DNA of 64,000 nucleotides from Paenibacillus alba. GTDB taxonomy: Bacteria > Bacillota > Bacilli > Paenibacillales > NBRC-103111. The translations under genes and the position numbers were made by a program. This document shows, piece after piece, positions 51,716 to 60,296 of the stretch. The first letter of the stretch is position 1. Every line of letters begins with the position of its first letter. The notes beneath the pieces are model-generated. The model was not told the DNA's origin. It saw only the letters and a list, made by a program, of their open reading frames with translations, and searched no databases. The stretch is taken from NCBI RefSeq assembly GCF_013204855.1, contig NZ_JABMKZ010000013.1:1-64000 (forward strand). Direction: 5' to 3'.

Positions 51716-52500
51716 GGAATTTTGGGCGGGTAGCTGAGGTGATGACAGCTAATATGAGCTTTACAAATAATGAATTTGGGGTCGAGTTTACTGTGCCCTT
51801 TGACAACACTCCGCTCCCCAACGAGAGCGAAATCAAAATATGGAACTTATCAGATTCTACGATCTCGAGAATCATACGAAATGAAACTTTGGTCATGAAT
51901 GCCGGATACGAAGGCGACGTTGGTGTCATCCTTCACGGCTTTATTTCAAAAGTTCTTACGAAACGTGAAGGTATCGACCGTATCACGTATATTTATGTGC
52001 TGGATTCTGAGGACTTATCGAGTCGGAAGACGAAGGATATTGCCTATGCTCCAGGTACGTTAGCTAGTTACATTTTGCGGGATATGTCATCTGTTCTGGG
52101 ACTTCCTATAGCGCAATTCGAACTGAACCAAGACTTTCGTTATGAGGAAGGGTATACAGCAAACGGAGAGGTGACGGAGACCATTAAGAAGGTGGCTGCT
52201 GACTGCGGGACGAGTGCTTATGTAAACAAAGGAAAACTTTATATCCGTAATCTGCGGATTGGTGGCGATGCGGTCTTTAATTTATCTTCGGAAACGGGTC
52301 TGATCGGCTCCCCTGAATATTTTGAAGACGAAAATTTCAAAGGTCTTAATATGAAGTCACAGCTTCAGTACCGAATTACAACAGCATCGGTGATTCAGCT
52401 TAATTCAAAACAGTATAATGGAACGTTTCACATACGCAAAGGTGTTCACAAATGTTCGGGGTCAGACTTTATTACAGAAATGGAGGGGATCTTCCCTTGA
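51712..52500 (+). CDS. Baseplate hub protein
   Basis: 262 residues, ATGA overlap with the previous gene. 'AEVMTANMSFTNNEFGVEFTVPFDN' and 'IKIWNLSDSTISRI' are typical of gpD/gp27-like hubs. It links tail tube to spike. Confidence 0.78.
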   Translation: MRNFGRVAEVMTANMSFTNNEFGVEFTVPFDNTPLPNESEIKIWNLSDSTISRIIRNETLVMNAGYEGDVGVILHGFISKVLTKREGIDRITYIYVLDSEDLSSRKTKDIAYAPGTLASYILRDMSSVLGLPIAQFELNQDFRYEEGYTANGEVTETIKKVAADCGTSAYVNKGKLYIRNLRIGGDAVFNLSSETGLIGSPEYFEDENFKGLNMKSQLQYRITTASVIQLNSKQYNGTFHIRKGVHKCSGSDFITEMEGIFP

Positions 52501-52886
52501 GTACAACGGATGCCGGATCTGCTGCAAACTTATTTGTCATGGGCCTCATAGCCAAAACACTTAATGACCTTCACGTTGGACTTCCGTGTAAGGTCATTTC
52601 CTTTGATCTGGATCGGTGTGTAGCTAACATACAACCACTGATCCGCACTACCGATAAAGATCCTGCTATTATTCAAAACGTACCAGCGCTTGGACAAAAG
52701 CTGATCATTAGCGGAGCAGAGCAGTTGTGCAAGCCATCTCTTCGCATAGGCGATGTGGTATTTGTGGTGTGTGCAGACCAAGAAATCAAAAACGTGCTAT
52801 CTGGCCAGATCGCTTCGTCAGATTCAAAGCGGAAGCATAGCAAGAATGACGCTGTCATAGTGGGGGTGATGCCATGCAGTCTCTGA
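52497..52886 (+). CDS. Tail spike / baseplate puncturing protein (gpV/Gp138-like)
   Basis: 129 residues from TTG 52497 (GGAGGGG upstream, TTGA overlap). 'HVGLPCKVISFDLDRCVANIQPLIRTT' is the N-terminal OB-fold of the Gp138/gpV family. Short, so a minimal spike. Confidence 0.78.
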   Translation: MSTTDAGSAANLFVMGLIAKTLNDLHVGLPCKVISFDLDRCVANIQPLIRTTDKDPAIIQNVPALGQKLIISGAEQLCKPSLRIGDVVFVVCADQEIKNVLSGQIASSDSKRKHSKNDAVIVGVMPCSL

Positions 52887-53251
52887 AGTTGACGAACGGC
52901 GATTTGACAATTGAGAATAATGATATTGTTTTAATAGATGGCGGCGACGAACTCGCGCAATGTTGTGAAATCATCTTGGGTACCAAAAAACAAGAGTGGT
53001 TTTTAAACCCTACCTTTGGCATCGACTTTGACCAGTTGAATGGAAAGAACGTAAGTAAAGAAGCAGCGCGAGAACAGGTACGCATAGGACTTCGGCAAGA
53101 ACCACGCATTGCTACGATAGAGACGATTGACATTAACCTAGATACAAAGACACGCCAAAGCGAAGTTAATTTTAAGGCCATGGGAACGAGTGGGGAGGTG
53201 GCTGAAGGTGGCACTGGACAGCGCAGGCTTCAAACGGAAACGGTTCGATGA
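52874..53251 (+). CDS. Baseplate wedge, gp25/DUF2634-like (XkdS-type)
   Basis: 125 residues. 'QCCEIILGTKKQEWFLNPTFGIDF' is the gp25/DUF2634 hallmark. Overlaps the spike gene and runs 44 bp into the baseplate J gene. Confidence 0.85.
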   Translation: MQSLKLTNGDLTIENNDIVLIDGGDELAQCCEIILGTKKQEWFLNPTFGIDFDQLNGKNVSKEAAREQVRIGLRQEPRIATIETIDINLDTKTRQSEVNFKAMGTSGEVAEGGTGQRRLQTETVR

Positions 53252-54383
53252 TCTGTTTTCGGAAATGGAAGCGAAGGCCAAAGACGCATTCGGCCAAAAT
53301 ATCAATACTTCGGAACGTTCGGTCATGGGCGTTCTGCTTCGATTGTTCGCGTGGTTCTTGGCACGAGCTTGGCAGAATAGCGAGGACGTATACAACAGCG
53401 CTTATGTGAATACGGCGACAGGTCCAAACTTGGACAGGCTAGGCCCCTACGGTGGTATCACACGCATTCAAGCTACAAAGGCGACTGGTACGCTGCGAAT
53501 CACTGGTACGGATGGAGCGATCATTCCATTAGGTTTCCGTGTAGCGGCGGGAAGCAGTCTATTTGAAACGACGGCGTCAGTCACGCTTGGAAGCGATGGA
53601 ACTGCGTTAGCAACCATTCAGGCCGTTACTCCAGGACGCAGCGGCAATCTGGCAGCGGGGACAATTAAGACTATCGTTAATCCGACAGTGAGCGTAACAG
53701 CTGCTAGTAATACAACAGAAACAGCAGGTGGGAGAGAAAAAGAAACCGACAAGGAATTCCGCGACAGGTTTGTTATCTCCTCAGAAGGCCGAGGAAAGGC
53801 GACAGTCGGCTCAATCCGAGCTGCGTTGCTCAGTGTCACCGGAGTGCGAGCTGCTACAGTCATCGAAAACTATTCAATATTGACTGTCGACGGGCGCCCA
53901 CCCAAGTGCTTTCAGGCGTATGTGCTGGGTGGGAATGATGCGGATATAGGTCAAGCTATCTTAGATACCAAAGCAGGTGGCATTGAACCCTACGGTAACG
54001 TATCAGTCACTGTGAAGGACGACGCTGGATTTAATCATGTTATGTATTTTTCGCGTGCAGATGAAATTGGGATGAACGTGCGCTTTGCGGTAAAAACTAC
54101 CGCAAGTTATCCAAGAGATGGCGACGACCAACTTCGGACAGCGGCGATCCGATATATCGGAGGGGAGGATATGGACGGTACGCTTTACGTGGGTCTGAAT
54201 ATGGGCGAAGATGTGGTGTGTTCCCGCCTCTATGCACTGGCCTACGCAGTCGAGGGAATTGAGGATGTAGTGCCTGAGATCAGCATGGATGGCGTTACAT
54301 GGACGAAATCAAACCTATCCATCGCCCCAAACCAGGTCGCACAGACGGCATACGGCATGGTATCAGTGGTGCATACATCATGA
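53208..54383 (+). CDS. Baseplate J-like protein
   Basis: 391 residues from GTG 53208 (GGGGAGGTGG upstream). 'FRDRFVISSEGRGKATVGSIRAALLSVTGV' and 'YVLGGNDADIGQAILDTKAGGI' are gpJ/gp6 features. Forms the baseplate wedge ring. Confidence 0.93.
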   Translation: MALDSAGFKRKRFDDLFSEMEAKAKDAFGQNINTSERSVMGVLLRLFAWFLARAWQNSEDVYNSAYVNTATGPNLDRLGPYGGITRIQATKATGTLRITGTDGAIIPLGFRVAAGSSLFETTASVTLGSDGTALATIQAVTPGRSGNLAAGTIKTIVNPTVSVTAASNTTETAGGREKETDKEFRDRFVISSEGRGKATVGSIRAALLSVTGVRAATVIENYSILTVDGRPPKCFQAYVLGGNDADIGQAILDTKAGGIEPYGNVSVTVKDDAGFNHVMYFSRADEIGMNVRFAVKTTASYPRDGDDQLRTAAIRYIGGEDMDGTLYVGLNMGEDVVCSRLYALAYAVEGIEDVVPEISMDGVTWTKSNLSIAPNQVAQTAYGMVSVVHTS

Positions 54384-55021
54384 TTACACTTGAGACGATC
54401 ATGCAACGCCTGACAGACGTATTCGTGAAGGACCCCATTTCAAATACCGGGAAACTGCTTGGAATTCTGACAGAGCAATTGCAAGCGCTGGAGGAGACAC
54501 AGAACCGCGTTAGGTCGTGGAGAGACATTGATCAGGCACAAGGTGCGACGCTGGATAGGATCGGGACAAACGTTGCTCAGGCGAGGGGTGTCGCGACGGA
54601 TGAAGTCTACCGTATTCTGATCAAGTCGAAGATCGCCAGGAATCTCTCGACAGGCGACATAAACACAATCATCCGAGTGCTTTCAACAGCGCTGGCGTGT
54701 CCGCCGTCAGACATTGAAATACGTGAATTATGGAATGATCCGATTAACCCTGAGCCAGCGGCCATATCTGTTATCAGGCTTCCCATAAGATTCGTTAATG
54801 CTGCGGGTATGTCACCGTCACAATTTGGAAGGATTGTTCAGCGTACAGTCGCTGCGGGTGTGCATGTAGGGGCTATAGAGCTCACGGGTACATTTCAGTT
54901 TGCCGGTGGTACCGAAACAGAAATAAGCCCGACAGCAGGATTCTCGAATGATTCGGGTTTGATAGGTGGATATTTCGGAGCTGTGTACAGTCCTGGCGAC
55001 GATGCAGATCTACCAATCTAG
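54380..55021 (+). CDS. YmfQ/DUF2313-type baseplate protein (gpI-like)
   Basis: 213 residues from ATG 54380 (ATGA overlap with gpJ). 'QGATLDRIGTNVAQARGVATDEVYRILI' fits YmfQ/DUF2313-like wedge proteins. Confidence 0.8.
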   Translation: MITLETIMQRLTDVFVKDPISNTGKLLGILTEQLQALEETQNRVRSWRDIDQAQGATLDRIGTNVAQARGVATDEVYRILIKSKIARNLSTGDINTIIRVLSTALACPPSDIEIRELWNDPINPEPAAISVIRLPIRFVNAAGMSPSQFGRIVQRTVAAGVHVGAIELTGTFQFAGGTETEISPTAGFSNDSGLIGGYFGAVYSPGDDADLPI

Positions 55022-55035
55022 AAAGGAGCTATCCA

Positions 55036-56505
55036 ATGGAATTTAATGAACAACTACCAGAATGGCAGGCAGATGGGACCGAACCGCCTGCATCCAAGAA
55101 AACAAGTGGATGGCAACCAGAAGACAAGCCGCCAGCGAGTTACTTCAATTGGCTTTTTAATCGTACTTATAAGTCGATTTTAGAATTAAGAACAAAATTG
55201 GCAGGGATACTTAACTCGCCAGAATTTACCGGAATTCCAAAGGCTCCAACAGCGGTAGCAGGTACGAATACGGATCAAATCGCAACAATGAAAGCCCTGA
55301 AAGCTGCTGTAGACACGATCCCCGCACCTACCGCACCGACATGGGCCAACATCACAGACAAACCGAGTACGTTCCCACCGTCTCCTCATTATCACAATGC
55401 AAATGAAATTGCGTTCATTGGCGGGGCTAGCGTTCAAGCGGAAGTAGAGAATTTAAAGTCCTCTGTCAGTAGCGGAAAGAATGCGGTCGCTGCCGCCATT
55501 ACTGGCAAGAATCAAGCTTCAACCGGCAGTGATACGTTTACACAAATGGCAGCGAAAATAAGTGCGATCAGTACAGATGCAACAGCCACCGCTGGAGACA
55601 TATATGTCGGGAAGACGGCGTATGTAGGATCGAAAATCACAGGCACACTTCAAGGGTCTGGAACAGCGGCTGATTCGCAAGTGTTAGCGGGAGTAACGTA
55701 CTATAATACCGATTTCAAAACAAAACGGACGGGGACAATGACAAATAACGGCGCACAAGTATACACGCCTTCAAACGGAAATGTGCCAATCGCTAACGGT
55801 TTTCACAATAACAGCTATGTAGCTGCCGTTCCCGTTGACGCTTCAAAATTATTAGTGGGAACAACGGTTGCTGGGACGGCTGGGGCGATGCCAGATCGTT
55901 CGGGTAATGGATATATCACGCCTAAAAGTGTCGCTATTTCTGGTGGGATATACGCAAGAATAGATAAAGGTGCATATTTAGTGGGTTCGTCGGGTACAGG
56001 TGGCGCCGATGTTGAGGTTAATATGCCAGTTGCACAATTACAAGCTGCTGATCCAAACTTTTTAGCTGCCAACATTGCAGCTGGTACAAGCATCTTTGGT
56101 GTTACTGGAAACCTGACAAAACCCGTCTATGTGTCTTTACCTACTCCCAAATATATACAGAACTTCAATGGTTCCTCCGAGCTCGTGAAAGCTGCCCAAA
56201 TTAACATAACTGGACAGGTATCGATCTCTATGAACCTCGGTAACACATATAACAATGGGGTATATGCAACCCTGTGGCTTTATAAAAATGGTTCACCAAT
56301 TGGCAATACTGATGGTTATTACACGAATCAACCTTATCCAGGCCTTTCAGTAGGTTTAGCAGTAACAGTAAACTCAGGGGACGTAATTGAGGTCTGGGCC
56401 AAAGCCGCGAGTTCCTCAGGAGGAGCTACCGTAGGTAACTTTCTTATCACAAACACATTAACTTCTCCTACAAATGCTTCAAATCTCAGAGAGGGTGGTA
56501 GATAA
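55036..56505 (+). CDS. Tail fiber / receptor-binding protein
   Basis: 489 residues. N-terminal virion-attachment part (PEWQADGTEPPASKKTSGWQ), repetitive middle with 'GSDTFTQMAAKISAI' and 'GDIYVGKTAYVGSKITGTL', and a beta-rich C-terminus (~360-489) likely to bind the host. Ends by ATGA-type overlap with the next gene. Confidence 0.82.
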   Translation: MEFNEQLPEWQADGTEPPASKKTSGWQPEDKPPASYFNWLFNRTYKSILELRTKLAGILNSPEFTGIPKAPTAVAGTNTDQIATMKALKAAVDTIPAPTAPTWANITDKPSTFPPSPHYHNANEIAFIGGASVQAEVENLKSSVSSGKNAVAAAITGKNQASTGSDTFTQMAAKISAISTDATATAGDIYVGKTAYVGSKITGTLQGSGTAADSQVLAGVTYYNTDFKTKRTGTMTNNGAQVYTPSNGNVPIANGFHNNSYVAAVPVDASKLLVGTTVAGTAGAMPDRSGNGYITPKSVAISGGIYARIDKGAYLVGSSGTGGADVEVNMPVAQLQAADPNFLAANIAAGTSIFGVTGNLTKPVYVSLPTPKYIQNFNGSSELVKAAQINITGQVSISMNLGNTYNNGVYATLWLYKNGSPIGNTDGYYTNQPYPGLSVGLAVTVNSGDVIEVWAKAASSSGGATVGNFLITNTLTSPTNASNLREGGR

Positions 56506-56720
56506 TGATCCAGAATACATTAATTACCTTCACATTTAGAACTCCGGAAGAACGTAATCAAATTATAGCAGCGAACCAAGATAAGATTCTAGTAGGCGAT
56601 TATGACCTGCCGGAAAATAAATCCCTAGTATTTAATGATAATGCCCAAGAGAAATATATCAAGAGTCTGGAAGACCAACTACTTCTTTTATCAGACGAAT
56701 TAAGCGGAGGTATTCTATGA
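56505..56720 (+). CDS. Small fiber-associated protein
   Basis: 71 residues, directly coupled to the fiber gene and overlapping the XkdX-like gene. Possibly a fiber-assembly helper. No motif assigned. Confidence 0.55.
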   Translation: MIQNTLITFTFRTPEERNQIIAANQDKILVGDYDLPENKSLVFNDNAQEKYIKSLEDQLLLLSDELSGGIL

Positions 56721-56875
56721 CAAATCCTTTAGTGGTTCAGGTAATAGCAGAGCGTATCATGAGTGGCGGAATAAACCCAAAAACTGCTGGAGTCTACACT
56801 TTAGATGAGATCACCAACGAGGAATACAAGAAAGCAGTAGTTGATTACATTGCTACAGTTTCTCCGCAGATATGA
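56717..56875 (+). CDS. XkdX-like small tail protein
   Basis: 52 residues, ATGA overlap with the previous gene. 'IMSGGINPKTAGVYTLDEITNEEYKKAV' resembles XkdX proteins (..G.I....IT.EEY..) that precede the holin in PBSX-like phages. Confidence 0.6.
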   Translation: MTNPLVVQVIAERIMSGGINPKTAGVYTLDEITNEEYKKAVVDYIATVSPQI

Positions 56876-56942
56876 GCAAGACCTATTGGGAATCACCTTG
56901 GCTGGAATAATTAATAGCCGATATACGGCAGAAAGAGGTTTT

Positions 56943-57401
56943 ATGGACGTAAAATTAATCGCTTCAAACGTTATCACAGCAGCTGCGGGAGCAACAGGCA
57001 AAGAAATTACATTAGCCAGCATTACTGCGGGTGTTGGAACTTTTATCGCTTCTCAGCTGGGTGGCTGGGACGGATATATCAGTATACTTGTTTATTTGAT
57101 GATGGGAGATTATCTGACTGGGGTACTTGGAGCGATCAAAAAAAAGAACTTATATAGCGATGTGATGTTCTGGGGCGGGATCAGGAAAGGTATCGTGCTT
57201 TTGGTTGTATTTATTGCTATACAACTTGATCAGCTTTTAGGCGGCACAGCACCTATTTTTCGCACACTTGCCATTTTCTATTATGCTGGACGAGAAGGGT
57301 TGTCCCTGATAGAGAATTCGGGTAACTTAGGTTTGCCTTGGCCTCCAGCAATCAAAAACGCACTTGAACAATTAAAGCAGAAGGGTGAGGGAAGCAAATG
57401 A
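56943..57401 (+). CDS. Phage holin (Phage_holin_4 / TcdE type)
   Basis: 152 residues from ATG 56943 (AGAAAGAGG upstream). Three to four membrane segments; 'MMGDYLTGVLGAIKKKNLYSDVMFWGGIRKG' is the phage_holin_4_1 signature. Makes membrane pores to release the lysin. Confidence 0.92.
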   Translation: MDVKLIASNVITAAAGATGKEITLASITAGVGTFIASQLGGWDGYISILVYLMMGDYLTGVLGAIKKKNLYSDVMFWGGIRKGIVLLVVFIAIQLDQLLGGTAPIFRTLAIFYYAGREGLSLIENSGNLGLPWPPAIKNALEQLKQKGEGSK

Positions 57402-58183
57402 GTAAAGGATTTGATTGCGCAACGCCGCTGACTGCCAAAACAGCGGCTCTCTTTGTTGATCAGGGGTATAAATTCGTTGGGCGCTATCTAGCGGAGGTAG
57501 GATCATGGAAACGAATGTCTCCAGCAGAGGCGAATCTAATTACTGCTGTCGGCCTTTACATCGTGTCATTCTTCGAACGAAACGAGGATCGTGTCAAAGG
57601 TGGGGCCGCAGCAGGTACAGAAGATGGCAAGCAAGCGATTAGATTGGCTAGAGAAGTAGGACAGCCAGTGGGTACAGTGATCTATGCTGCGGTTGACTAT
57701 GACGCGCAGCCAGCCGAATACGGCGTGATTGAGGCGTATATGAGGGCGTTCGATGCCGAGATCGTCGGCTACGAACTAGGCGTGTATGGTTCATATAGTG
57801 TGGTTAAAGCGATGCACGAGCGGGGCGTAGCAAAAAAGCTCATGCAGACATATGCCTGGAGCCGAGGGAAAGTGTTTGAACAGAACAGCATTTACCAATA
57901 TGAAAATGATGTCACCGTGAACGGAATAGGAATTGACCGAAACGAATCTAACGGTGATGCGGGAGGGTGGAAGGTAGGAATGGCGATTAAACAGCAGGCA
58001 ACACTTGATAGTGGTGTAGCAAACACGATCATTAACACGTGGATTAAACCAGACTGGAAGCACGCCGAGGAAAGCAAAGTTGGTGCTTCTGAAAATACAG
58101 TCATAGCATTGAAGGATCAACAGAAATATTACAATTGGTTATCAAACCAGTTGCGGAAGGCATCGGGGCAGCCCGAAGAGTAA
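57398..58183 (+). CDS. Endolysin, DUF1906 glycoside-hydrolase-like
   Basis: 261 residues, overlapping the holin stop. 'SKGFDCATPLTAKTAALFVDQGYKFVGRYL' starts the DUF1906 TIM-barrel; 'IYAAVDYDAQPAEYGVIEAYMRAFDAEI' and 'YQYENDVTVNGIGIDRNES' complete it. Cleaves peptidoglycan at lysis. The last ~50 residues may bind the wall. Confidence 0.9.
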   Translation: MSKGFDCATPLTAKTAALFVDQGYKFVGRYLAEVGSWKRMSPAEANLITAVGLYIVSFFERNEDRVKGGAAAGTEDGKQAIRLAREVGQPVGTVIYAAVDYDAQPAEYGVIEAYMRAFDAEIVGYELGVYGSYSVVKAMHERGVAKKLMQTYAWSRGKVFEQNSIYQYENDVTVNGIGIDRNESNGDAGGWKVGMAIKQQATLDSGVANTIINTWIKPDWKHAEESKVGASENTVIALKDQQKYYNWLSNQLRKASGQPEE

Positions 58184-58220
58184 AGTAGTTATCAAATTCG
58201 CAAGCGCTTGGGAATTTCAA

Positions 58221-58262
58221 AAACCCTCTTTCCCTATAAAGGAGAGAGGGCTTCTTTTATTT
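58221..58262. terminator. Terminator after the lysis cassette
   Basis: CCCTCTTTCC...GGAGAGAGGG followed by CTTCTTTTATTT. Closes the late operon; also lies at the end of the convergent 58257-58460 gene. Confidence 0.8.
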
Positions 58263-58460
58263 AAACAGCTTTTTAATTAACTTGAAAATATCAAAGCTCG
58301 TCCGGTTGTACACCTTGTTATAAGCTGCCTTTTTCGGGTTTCTTAGCCACCCATAACCACGAGGCATCTTGATTCCAAGTCGGTGTACAACTTGCCTTTT
58401 TATACTAGTTCTAGCTGCTATACGCTTCTTTAGACTAGGCGTTCTCAAACCAAACTTCAT
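58257..58460 (-). CDS. Small basic conserved phage protein
   Basis: 67 residues, rich in Arg/Lys (MKFGLRTPSLKKRIAARTSIK ...). Resembles short proteins next to lysis genes in Bacillales prophages (GLRTPSLKKRIAART, LRNPKKAAYNKVYNRTS). Function unknown; being small, basic and near attR, it could be considered as a directionality factor, without evidence. Confidence 0.7.
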   Translation of the reverse strand: MKFGLRTPSLKKRIAARTSIKRQVVHRLGIKMPRGYGWLRNPKKAAYNKVYNRTSFDIFKLIKKLFK

Positions 58461-58716
58461 AGGATCAACCCCATTTAAGTTATCTTACTAATTATCCAAA
58501 GTCTACCATAACTATTGATGTAAAGTATATATCAGGAAAGTTCGATCGCTATTACTTTATCGCTTTAATTCTTTGGTTACCCATCGATTACAACAGAATA
58601 AAGAAACCATTAAATATTCTTTATGATTTCTTTATATTGGAAAAAAAGGAATATAGAGAAAATGATAGAATTATATTAAATAGTTTCAAAAAAAACAAAA
58701 TAAGGAAGTGTTGGAA
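58461..58716. other. AT-rich noncoding region
   Basis: 256 bp, very A/T-rich, between the divergent 58257-58460 and 58717-59514 genes. It presumably holds both promoters; no clean -35/-10 pair stands out. AAGGAAG at the right end is the ribosome binding site of the next gene. Confidence 0.5.
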
Positions 58717-59514
58717 TTGAAGAAAATATTTAAATCTGCTCTTGCTGTGGCTCTGTTATCTGTATCTGTTCTTTCCTCTCAAGTATTTGCTGCTGATTCG
58801 TTAAACACAGAAAAAGATAATGGCGCAGAGATTATTTACAGCGCGAATGAGATTACCGATGTAGACATTTTGTATGATAAAGCGGTGCAGGAGGAAAAAA
58901 ACCAAAGTATTAAAAAAACTGGGGGCATTAAGGGTGTTTTAAAAGATGAAAAAGGTAATCAAACAGATACGAAAACATATCATACTACCCAAAAATTAAA
59001 AGAAAAGAAATATAAAGATGGAAGAGTTGAAGGTGAATATGCTGTTACAACGTTTGCTGACGTGACTAATCAAGATTTAGATCGTGCTAGTATCCTTGCA
59101 TCTGACGGAAGTATAGGTAAAGATGGAAAAGACGATACTCTTGGCTTTAAGGCATATTCTACATTTTATTATTCGTATACTACTTCAGGTGGGAGTGAGT
59201 TCAGAAAAATCACGAGAGTTACTGGCGGATGGACTAGACTTGACGGCACTTATACATTTGGTAAAAGAACGATTAATTATGGATCATCCGGCATTCCTCA
59301 AGGTGGTGGCTTGGCAATAAGTCAAGCAGAATATAATACGATAGATTTGCCAGACATAAGCTTAACTTTTGATTATACTGCACCTACTTCTTGGAAGTAT
59401 ATTTCAAGAAGCACTACAGATAGTTCGTGGTATACGGTAGGTGTAAATCAATCCATAGTTTTAAAAAGAAGTAGTTCAACATGGACTTTTAGTTTTGCGA
59501 ATAACGACGTGTAG
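58717..59514 (+). CDS. Secreted cargo protein of unknown function
   Basis: 265 residues from TTG 58717 (AAGGAAG upstream). Signal peptide (KKIFKSALAVALLSVSVLSSQVFA-AD), then Lys-rich and beta-rich Ser/Thr/Tyr-rich parts. Its base composition is more AT-rich than the tail genes. It has its own terminator and lies between lysis genes and attR, the usual site of lysogenic-conversion genes. No family recognised. Confidence 0.65.
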   Translation: MKKIFKSALAVALLSVSVLSSQVFAADSLNTEKDNGAEIIYSANEITDVDILYDKAVQEEKNQSIKKTGGIKGVLKDEKGNQTDTKTYHTTQKLKEKKYKDGRVEGEYAVTTFADVTNQDLDRASILASDGSIGKDGKDDTLGFKAYSTFYYSYTTSGGSEFRKITRVTGGWTRLDGTYTFGKRTINYGSSGIPQGGGLAISQAEYNTIDLPDISLTFDYTAPTSWKYISRSTTDSSWYTVGVNQSIVLKRSSSTWTFSFANNDV

Positions 59515-59525
59515 AAATGAAAAAT

Positions 59526-59577
59526 AAACAGTAGGTTACAATGAAATAATAATCATTGCAGCCTGCTGTTTTGTTTA
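59526..59577 (+). terminator. Terminator of the secreted cargo gene
   Basis: AAACAGTAGG...CCTGCTGTTT with inner CAATG/CATTG, then TTGTTT. Confidence 0.7.
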
Positions 59578-59647
59578 TATAATTTATATAGGGGGTACTG
59601 TTGTTATTTAAGACTACAACCTTATAAATTAAGAGGGGGGTGGAAAA

Positions 59648-59968
59648 ATGAATACTCTTAAATTCCTGAAATATCCGATTGTAATAGGGATTTCAATTTC
59701 TATACTGATTGTTTTAATTTCATTATTAAAACAAGATTTACTACTATGCAAAAAGCTATCGGGGTGGGTTGGAGCTGGTTTCTTGATAATAGCTGCTATA
59801 CTATCAGGAGCATTTCTAAATGGTGATAGAATTAGAGCGAATTTTGACCGAGAAAATAAAGAAGACAGATTGGCTAGAATAAAATACTCTTCATTTTTTT
59901 TCCAACTCTGCCTTCCAAACATTATTTTATTTTTCATTTCGTATATCTTGAATTCCAACAAATTATAG
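59648..59968 (+). CDS. DUF5316/YoqO-like membrane protein
   Basis: 106 residues, three hydrophobic segments (~10-27, ~40-57, ~80-100) and 'LNGDRIRANFDRENKEDR' between the second and third, the pattern of YoqO-type (DUF5316) proteins; yoqO is an SP-beta gene of B. subtilis. GAGGGGGGTGG precedes the ATG. Function unknown; possibly superinfection- or envelope-related. Confidence 0.65.
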   Translation: MNTLKFLKYPIVIGISISILIVLISLLKQDLLLCKKLSGWVGAGFLIIAAILSGAFLNGDRIRANFDRENKEDRLARIKYSSFFFQLCLPNIILFFISYILNSNKL

Positions 59969-60265
59969 TCCACATTAATAAAGTTTGGCTGCGCCTAATG
60001 CATGGGAGAATCGATCCATTTAGCGGTGAGAGGACTGGGATTGGATCAATTACGAGGATGTGATGAGAGCGGAACTAAGTAATGTATGGGAAGAGGATGA
60101 AATAATCGATCCTTAAATATTTTTAAAGCCTTGAAGGGAATTCTCCTTCAAGGCTTTATTTGTTTTACTTCTTATCGAATTTCCTGTTTTCATTTCTGAA
60201 TATAGTGCCTGGCGCCCAATACTGGTATATGGTTAGAGGGCATATATTAATTTAGAAGGAATTAC
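59969..60265. other. Noncoding region at the right end of the prophage
   Basis: About 300 bp. It holds a strong terminator (60125-60165) and a short open stretch ending at 60116 without a good start. The 24-bp arm begins at 60266. Confidence 0.5.
60125..60165. terminator. Strong terminator at the right end of the prophage
   Basis: AAAGCCTTGAAGG...CCTTCAAGGCTTT, 13-bp perfect stem, T-rich tail. It would shield the cotJC 3' fragment from phage transcripts. Confidence 0.88.
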
Positions 60266-60296
60266 TATCATCTACATCTATGATGTACTAAGGAAT
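60266..60296. other. attR: inner arm plus core AGGAAT
   Basis: Arm 60266-60289 (TATCATCTACATC...), A at 60290, core AGGAAT 60291-60296. The arm is the exact reverse complement of 21187-21210. Confidence 0.9.

Larger units (their letters stand above)
21180..60296. mobile_element. 39.1-kb cotJC-intervening prophage (myovirus type)
   Basis: Bounded by the shared core AGGAAT (21180-21185 and 60291-60296) with 24-bp inverted arms just inside. Contents: large serine recombinase, lysogeny switch, replication, packaging, HK97 head, contractile tail, holin/lysin, and cargo genes at the right end. Every module needed for a functional phage is visible. It interrupts cotJC and runs in the same direction as cotJ transcription except for the integration/lysogeny genes. 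By analogy with skin and SP-beta, precise excision during sporulation would rebuild cotJC. Confidence 0.93.

Noticed and set aside
60063..60116. 17-codon ORF (MRAELSNVWEEDEIIDP) near attR
   Set aside because: No ribosome binding site and very short; the frame is open upstream but without a start, so at most a remnant.
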